A stretch of DNA of 10,868 bases from Chromatiales bacterium (lineage in GTDB: Bacteria > Pseudomonadota > Gammaproteobacteria > Chromatiales > Chromatiaceae): positions 1 to 10,868 of the forward strand of contig JAHEIA010000052.1 of the NCBI GenBank assembly GCA_024639625.1, in the 5' to 3' direction. The first letter of the stretch is position 1; each line of letters opens with the position of its first letter. The position numbers and the translations under genes were made by a program. Below, piece by piece: positions 7,883 to 10,868 of this stretch. The notes below the pieces were generated by a model. The model was given only the letters and a program-made list of their open reading frames with translations, searched no databases and was not told the DNA's origin.

Positions 7883-8119
7883 ATGAGCACTGTCGAAGAA
7901 AGGGTAAAGAAGATCGTCGTCGAGCAACTTGGGGTCAAAGAGGATGAGGTCACGAACGAGGCATCCTTCGTCGATGATCTGGGTGCGGACTCCCTCGATA
8001 CCGTGGAATTGGTGATGGCCCTCGAAGAAGAATTCGAGACCGAGATCCCGGACGAAGAGGCCGAGAAGATCACCACGGTCCAGCAAGCGATCGACTACGT
8101 CAACGGGAACCTGGGCTAG
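7883..8119 (+). CDS. acpP: acyl carrier protein
   Basis: AcpP carries growing acyl chains on a phosphopantetheine arm and is the shared substrate of FabD, FabH, FabG, FabF and PlsX, as well as lipid A and lipoate synthesis. The 78-residue acidic protein has the attachment site [18 protein letters not shown] with the modified serine at Ser37 counting Met (Ser36 in the mature protein). The N-terminal [18 protein letters not shown] and the [11 protein letters not shown] helix are typical. A good Shine-Dalgarno, GAGGA (7872-7876), lies six bases before the ATG. The gene is flanked by its own probable promoter and a downstream hairpin, as expected for one of the most abundant cell proteins. Confidence 0.98.
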   Translation: MSTVEERVKKIVVEQLGVKEDEVTNEASFVDDLGADSLDTVELVMALEEEFETEIPDEEAEKITTVQQAIDYVNGNLG

Positions 8120-8143
8120 ATTCGATCCGGTCTTTGAGGTTCG

Positions 8144-8187
8144 CGGCCGCATTGTACGGAATCGTCGATGCGGCCGTTCGCTTTTCT
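8144..8187 (+). terminator. hairpin with broken T-tract after acpP (terminator or attenuator)
   Basis: CGGCCGCAT (8144-8152) pairs perfectly with ATGCGGCCG (8168-8176), a 9-bp GC-rich stem with a 15-base loop. TTCGCTTTTCT follows immediately (8177-8187), a T-rich but interrupted tract. This resembles an intrinsic terminator of reduced efficiency. It lies 24 bases after the acpP stop and 27 bases before fabF, so partial termination or 3'-end protection would raise acpP mRNA over fabF mRNA. Confidence 0.6.
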
Positions 8188-8214
8188 GAAAGCCAATAGC
8201 GGAGAAGAGCTTAC

Positions 8215-9456
8215 ATGTCTGGCAGAAGGGTAGTCGTTACGGGTTTAGGGATCGTGGCGCCTGTTGGTTTCACAATCCGCGAGGCCTGGGACAACATCTT
8301 GGCGGGCAAGAGTGGAATCCAGCCGATCACACATTTCGAAGTAGAGCCTTTCAGCGTCCATTTCGGCGGCCCGATTTACGGTTTCGATATCACTCAGTAT
8401 ATCTCGGCAAAAGAAGCCCGCAAGATGGACAAGTTTATCCATTACGGGCTGGCAGCCGGTTGTCAGGCGATCGAAGATTCGGGGCTGCAACTCGAGCAGG
8501 AGGATTGTCGGCGCATCGGAGTCGCCATCGGAGCGGGCATCGGTGGAATCACCGGCATCGAAAACAGCTATGGCGCCTATTTGAAAGGCGGACCGCGGAA
8601 AATCTCGCCCTTCTTCGTCCCAGCGAATATCGTCAATATGGTAGCAGGCAATCTGTCGATCAAATACGGCCTCAAAGGGCCGAATTTTTCCATCGTTTCC
8701 GCCTGCAGCACGGGCACCCACAACATCGGTGCCGCCGCGGACATGATCCGTCACGGTGGGGTGGATGTCATGATCGCAGGTGGCGCCGAGATGGCAACCT
8801 CCCCGGTGGGTCTCGGCGGCTTTGCGGCGGCGCGTGCTCTGTCTACCCGCAACGACGATCCCGAACGGGCCAGCCGGCCCTTCGATCTCGAGCGGGACGG
8901 TTTCGTGCTCAGCGATGGCGCCGGGGTGATCGTGCTCGAGGAATACGAGCGCGCGAAAGCGCGCGGGGCACGCATCTACGCTGAACTGGCGGGTTCTGGA
9001 ATGAACTCCGATGCCTATCATATGACCGCACCCTCCGAGAACGGAGAGGGTGCGCGAGACTGCATGCTGCTCGCCCTGCAGGACGCCCAAATCGCGACCG
9101 AAGCTGTTGATTATATCAACGCCCACGGTACCTCGACTCCAGCGGGAGACGTTGCCGAGACCCAAGGGATCAAAGGGGCCTTCGGCGACCATGCCTACAG
9201 GCTGGCGGTCAGCTCCACCAAGTCCATGACGGGACACATGCTGGGGGCGGCCGGCGGAGCCGAGGCGGTGTTCACCATCCTCGCGGTGCACCACCAGATT
9301 GCGCCGCCGACCATCAACCTGGATACCCCCGACCCGGAATGCGACCTGGACTATGTGCCGAACAGCGCCCGGGAGATGAAGATCGATGTCGCAATTTCCA
9401 ACTCCTTCGGTTTTGGCGGCACCAACGGCACCTTGGCCTTCCGGCGCATCGCCTGA
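8215..9456 (+). CDS. fabF: 3-oxoacyl-ACP synthase II (KAS II)
   Basis: FabF elongates acyl-ACP by condensation with malonyl-ACP. In E. coli it handles the temperature-sensitive palmitoleate to cis-vaccenate step. The 413-residue protein (E. coli 413) begins [17 protein letters not shown] and has the Cys-His-His catalytic set: Cys164 in [12 protein letters not shown], His304 in [11 protein letters not shown] and His341 in [13 protein letters not shown], one residue later than in E. coli. The C-terminal [14 protein letters not shown] loop is intact. GGAGAAGAG (8201-8209) provides a ribosome-binding site close to the ATG. The intact Cys rules out a chain-length-factor homologue. It is read after acpP through the hairpin at 8144-8187. 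Confidence 0.97.
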   Translation: MSGRRVVVTGLGIVAPVGFTIREAWDNILAGKSGIQPITHFEVEPFSVHFGGPIYGFDITQYISAKEARKMDKFIHYGLAAGCQAIEDSGLQLEQEDCRRIGVAIGAGIGGITGIENSYGAYLKGGPRKISPFFVPANIVNMVAGNLSIKYGLKGPNFSIVSACSTGTHNIGAAADMIRHGGVDVMIAGGAEMATSPVGLGGFAAARALSTRNDDPERASRPFDLERDGFVLSDGAGVIVLEEYERAKARGARIYAELAGSGMNSDAYHMTAPSENGEGARDCMLLALQDAQIATEAVDYINAHGTSTPAGDVAETQGIKGAFGDHAYRLAVSSTKSMTGHMLGAAGGAEAVFTILAVHHQIAPPTINLDTPDPECDLDYVPNSAREMKIDVAISNSFGFGGTNGTLAFRRIA

Positions 9457-9462
9457 TATCCA

Positions 9463-9502
9463 GGCCGGCATCCGCGGTGGCGGCACCGCGTCACGCTCGG
9501 CC
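9463..9502 (+). promoter_or_regulatory. two-tier hairpin directly before the pabC start codon
   Basis: CGCGGTG (9473-9479) pairs with CACCGCG (9484-9490) around a GCGG tetraloop. Outside it, GGCCG (9463-9467) pairs with CGGCC (9498-9502). The structure ends two bases before the pabC GTG at 9505 and leaves no room for an exposed Shine-Dalgarno. No T-tract follows, so it is not an intrinsic terminator. It may lower or regulate PabC translation, or it may be chance folding in GC-rich DNA. Confidence 0.4.
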
Positions 9503-9504
9503 CA

Positions 9505-10320
9505 GTGCTGATCAACGGGCAAGCGTCGGAGCGGGTCGCCGGCGATGATCGTGGTCTGCTCTACGGCGATGGTCTGTTCGAGACGCTCGCGGTAGTCCAT
9601 GGGCGCCCCTGTTTGTGGGTGCAGCACATGCGCCGAATGGAGTCTGGCTGCCGGCGGCTGGGGTTGCCGAGACCGGATCCGGAGCAGCTCAGGGAAGAAA
9701 GTCACAGGGTGATTCCCCGGCAGGGCGTGGGCGTTCTCAAAATCCTCGTGACTCGGGGATGCGGCCCGCGCGGCTACCGGCCCCCGGGTGATCCGCTACC
9801 GACGCGCATCCTGTATTTCTCTTCGTGTCCCGAAGCTGCGGAATCGGCGTCTTCGGCGGGGGTCGCGGTGCGTTATTGCAACCTCCGCTTGGGCCGCAAC
9901 CCCGCGTTGGCCGGCATCAAACATCTCAATCGTTTGGAACAGGTGCTTGCCCGCGCCGAATGGGCAGATCCGGCGATCGCCGAGGGGTTGATGCTGGATA
10001 CCCAAGGTCTGGTGGTGGAAGGGACGATGAGTAACCTGTTTCTGGTACGCAACGAGGGCTTGGCCACACCCAGGCTGGACCACTGCGGGGTAGCAGGGAT
10101 CATGCGTAGTCGGGTGATGGCGCTTGCGGGTACGCTGGGAATTCCCGTCGAGGAGACCGATCTCAGACCGCGTGACGTGGCGGCGGCGAACGGCGTCTTC
10201 CTGTGCAATTCCCTTATCGGCCTGTGGCCGGTCCGCTCCGTCGCCGGGCTAGAGCAAGACGTTCGGGCGATACCGGACGCTCTCAAGCGCGCCGTGGAGC
10301 AAGAGCGTCGCGCCCCATGA
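9505..10320 (+). CDS. pabC: aminodeoxychorismate lyase
   Basis: PabC is a PLP enzyme of the fold-IV branched-chain aminotransferase family. It cleaves 4-amino-4-deoxychorismate to p-aminobenzoate and pyruvate for folate synthesis. The 271-residue protein (E. coli 269) shows GDGLFETLAV near the N-terminus, LGRNPALAGIKHLNRLEQ with the PLP-binding Lys139 (E. coli Lys140), VVEGTMSNLF, a GIMRSRVM segment and the C-terminal CNSLIGLWPV motif. The strong LAGIKHLNRLEQ match separates it from D-amino acid and branched-chain aminotransferases. It starts with GTG at 9505 without a visible Shine-Dalgarno, directly after a stable hairpin. Its place between fabF and mltG is the same as in E. coli, although its pathway is unrelated to lipids. 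Confidence 0.93.
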   Translation: MLINGQASERVAGDDRGLLYGDGLFETLAVVHGRPCLWVQHMRRMESGCRRLGLPRPDPEQLREESHRVIPRQGVGVLKILVTRGCGPRGYRPPGDPLPTRILYFSSCPEAAESASSAGVAVRYCNLRLGRNPALAGIKHLNRLEQVLARAEWADPAIAEGLMLDTQGLVVEGTMSNLFLVRNEGLATPRLDHCGVAGIMRSRVMALAGTLGIPVEETDLRPRDVAAANGVFLCNSLIGLWPVRSVAGLEQDVRAIPDALKRAVEQERRAP

Positions 10321-10336
10321 GCACGATGTGTAGGCA

Positions 10337-10868
10337 ATGCTTGGCAAGATGATTCGCCGCGTCTCACTGATTCTTCTTTTGACAACCGGGGTGGTGGCGA
10401 CGCTCCTGCTATGGCAGGAGTACCAGTCGTTCCTGCGCACGCCGTTGCAGGTGCCGCAGGGTGGCCTGATCTATGAGGTCGCTCCAGGGGTCTCGCTGCG
10501 CACCCTGGCGCGCGACCTGGAGCAGCGGGGGGTGATGGGGAATGCGATCTACTTACGCCTGTTGGCCCGCATTACGCGGCAGGCGAACCGGATCAAAGCG
10601 GGGGAATACCTGATCCCCGAGGGCACCAATCCGCCGCTGCTGCTGGAGCTCTTGATCTCGGGGCGGGTGCGCCAGCACACCTTGACCCTGGTCGAGGGCT
10701 GGACCTTCCGGCAGGTCGTCGAGGCGGTCCAGCAACACCCGGCGATCGAGCACAGCCTGCGAGGGCTTTCCAGCGAGCAGATCATGCAGCGGCTCGGTCG
10801 GCCGGGCGAGAAACCCGAGGGCCGGTTCTTCCCGGATACCTATCATTTCCCGCGCGGCACCAGTGATG
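10337..10868 (+). CDS. mltG: endolytic peptidoglycan transglycosylase MltG (YceG), N-terminal part
   Basis: MltG is an inner-membrane lytic transglycosylase that cuts nascent glycan strands and may set their length. The window holds the first 177 codons; the gene runs off the right edge without a stop. Residues 9-26 form a single transmembrane helix behind a basic MLGKMIRR start. A LysM-like periplasmic domain follows, with the RIKAGEYLIPEG and LVEGWTF blocks and then GRFFPDTYHFP, which matches the E. coli GWFWPDTWMY region. The catalytic glutamate lies beyond the edge. ATG at 10337 is preceded in frame by a stop at 10331; ATG at 10349 is an equally possible start. No strong Shine-Dalgarno is seen. 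In E. coli this gene also follows pabC and precedes tmk and holB. Confidence 0.92.
   Translation, partial: MLGKMIRRVSLILLLTTGVVATLLLWQEYQSFLRTPLQVPQGGLIYEVAPGVSLRTLARDLEQRGVMGNAIYLRLLARITRQANRIKAGEYLIPEGTNPPLLLELLISGRVRQHTLTLVEGWTFRQVVEAVQQHPAIEHSLRGLSSEQIMQRLGRPGEKPEGRFFPDTYHFPRGTSD

Noticed and set aside
8245..9705. Long minus-strand open frame (486 codons) opposite fabF and the start of pabC
   Set aside because: It is a shadow of fabF codon usage. Its translation resembles no known family, and both overlapped genes are intact.
1..10868. CRISPR arrays, insertion sequences, tRNA/rRNA genes, phage or defence genes
   Set aside because: No regularly spaced repeats, transposase or integrase motifs, cloverleaf-like sequences or toxin/defence domains were seen. 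All coding space is explained by housekeeping genes in conserved order.

Overview
The window is ordinary, densely packed chromosomal DNA from a GC-rich Gammaproteobacterium. All real genes lie on the + strand. The gene order yceD-rpmF-plsX-fabH-fabD-fabG-acpP-fabF-pabC-mltG matches the classic gammaproteobacterial fatty-acid cluster known from E. coli. The protein sequences also look gammaproteobacterial. A more exact placement (for example a Chromatiales-like sulfur or anaerobic lineage) would be a guess.

Region 1 (1-3026) encodes the sodium-pumping oxaloacetate decarboxylase. It holds the biotin-carrying alpha subunit OadA and the membrane beta subunit OadB, separated by 11 bases. The first 21 bases may be the tail of the small gamma subunit gene oadG. 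The complex converts oxaloacetate to pyruvate and CO2 and exports Na+.

Region 2 (3027-3173) is a short intergenic stretch. It carries a strong sigma70-type promoter whose predicted transcription start falls almost on the yceD start codon, so the first cistron of the lipid cluster may be read from a leaderless or nearly leaderless mRNA.

Region 3 (3174-10868) holds YceD (linked to 23S rRNA), ribosomal protein L32, PlsX (acyl-ACP to acyl-phosphate), FabH (initiating condensation), FabD (malonyl loading of ACP), FabG (ketoacyl reduction), AcpP (the carrier), FabF (elongation), PabC (p-aminobenzoate synthesis for folate) and the start of MltG (peptidoglycan lytic transglycosylase). The genes overlap at plsX/fabH (4 bases) and fabD/fabG (14 bases). 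A probable extra promoter precedes acpP, and a GC-rich hairpin with a broken T-tract follows it. Both would let the abundant carrier protein be expressed more highly than its neighbours.

I found no mobile element, CRISPR array, tRNA, rRNA or novel multi-gene system. The points worth a second look are small: an Asp in place of the usual catalytic-tetrad Asn in FabG, the near-leaderless yceD promoter, start codons without Shine-Dalgarno sequences at oadA, plsX and pabC (two overlapped by the stop of a mini-ORF, one preceded by a hairpin), the acpP-fabF hairpin, and the placement of the oad genes next to the fatty-acid cluster.
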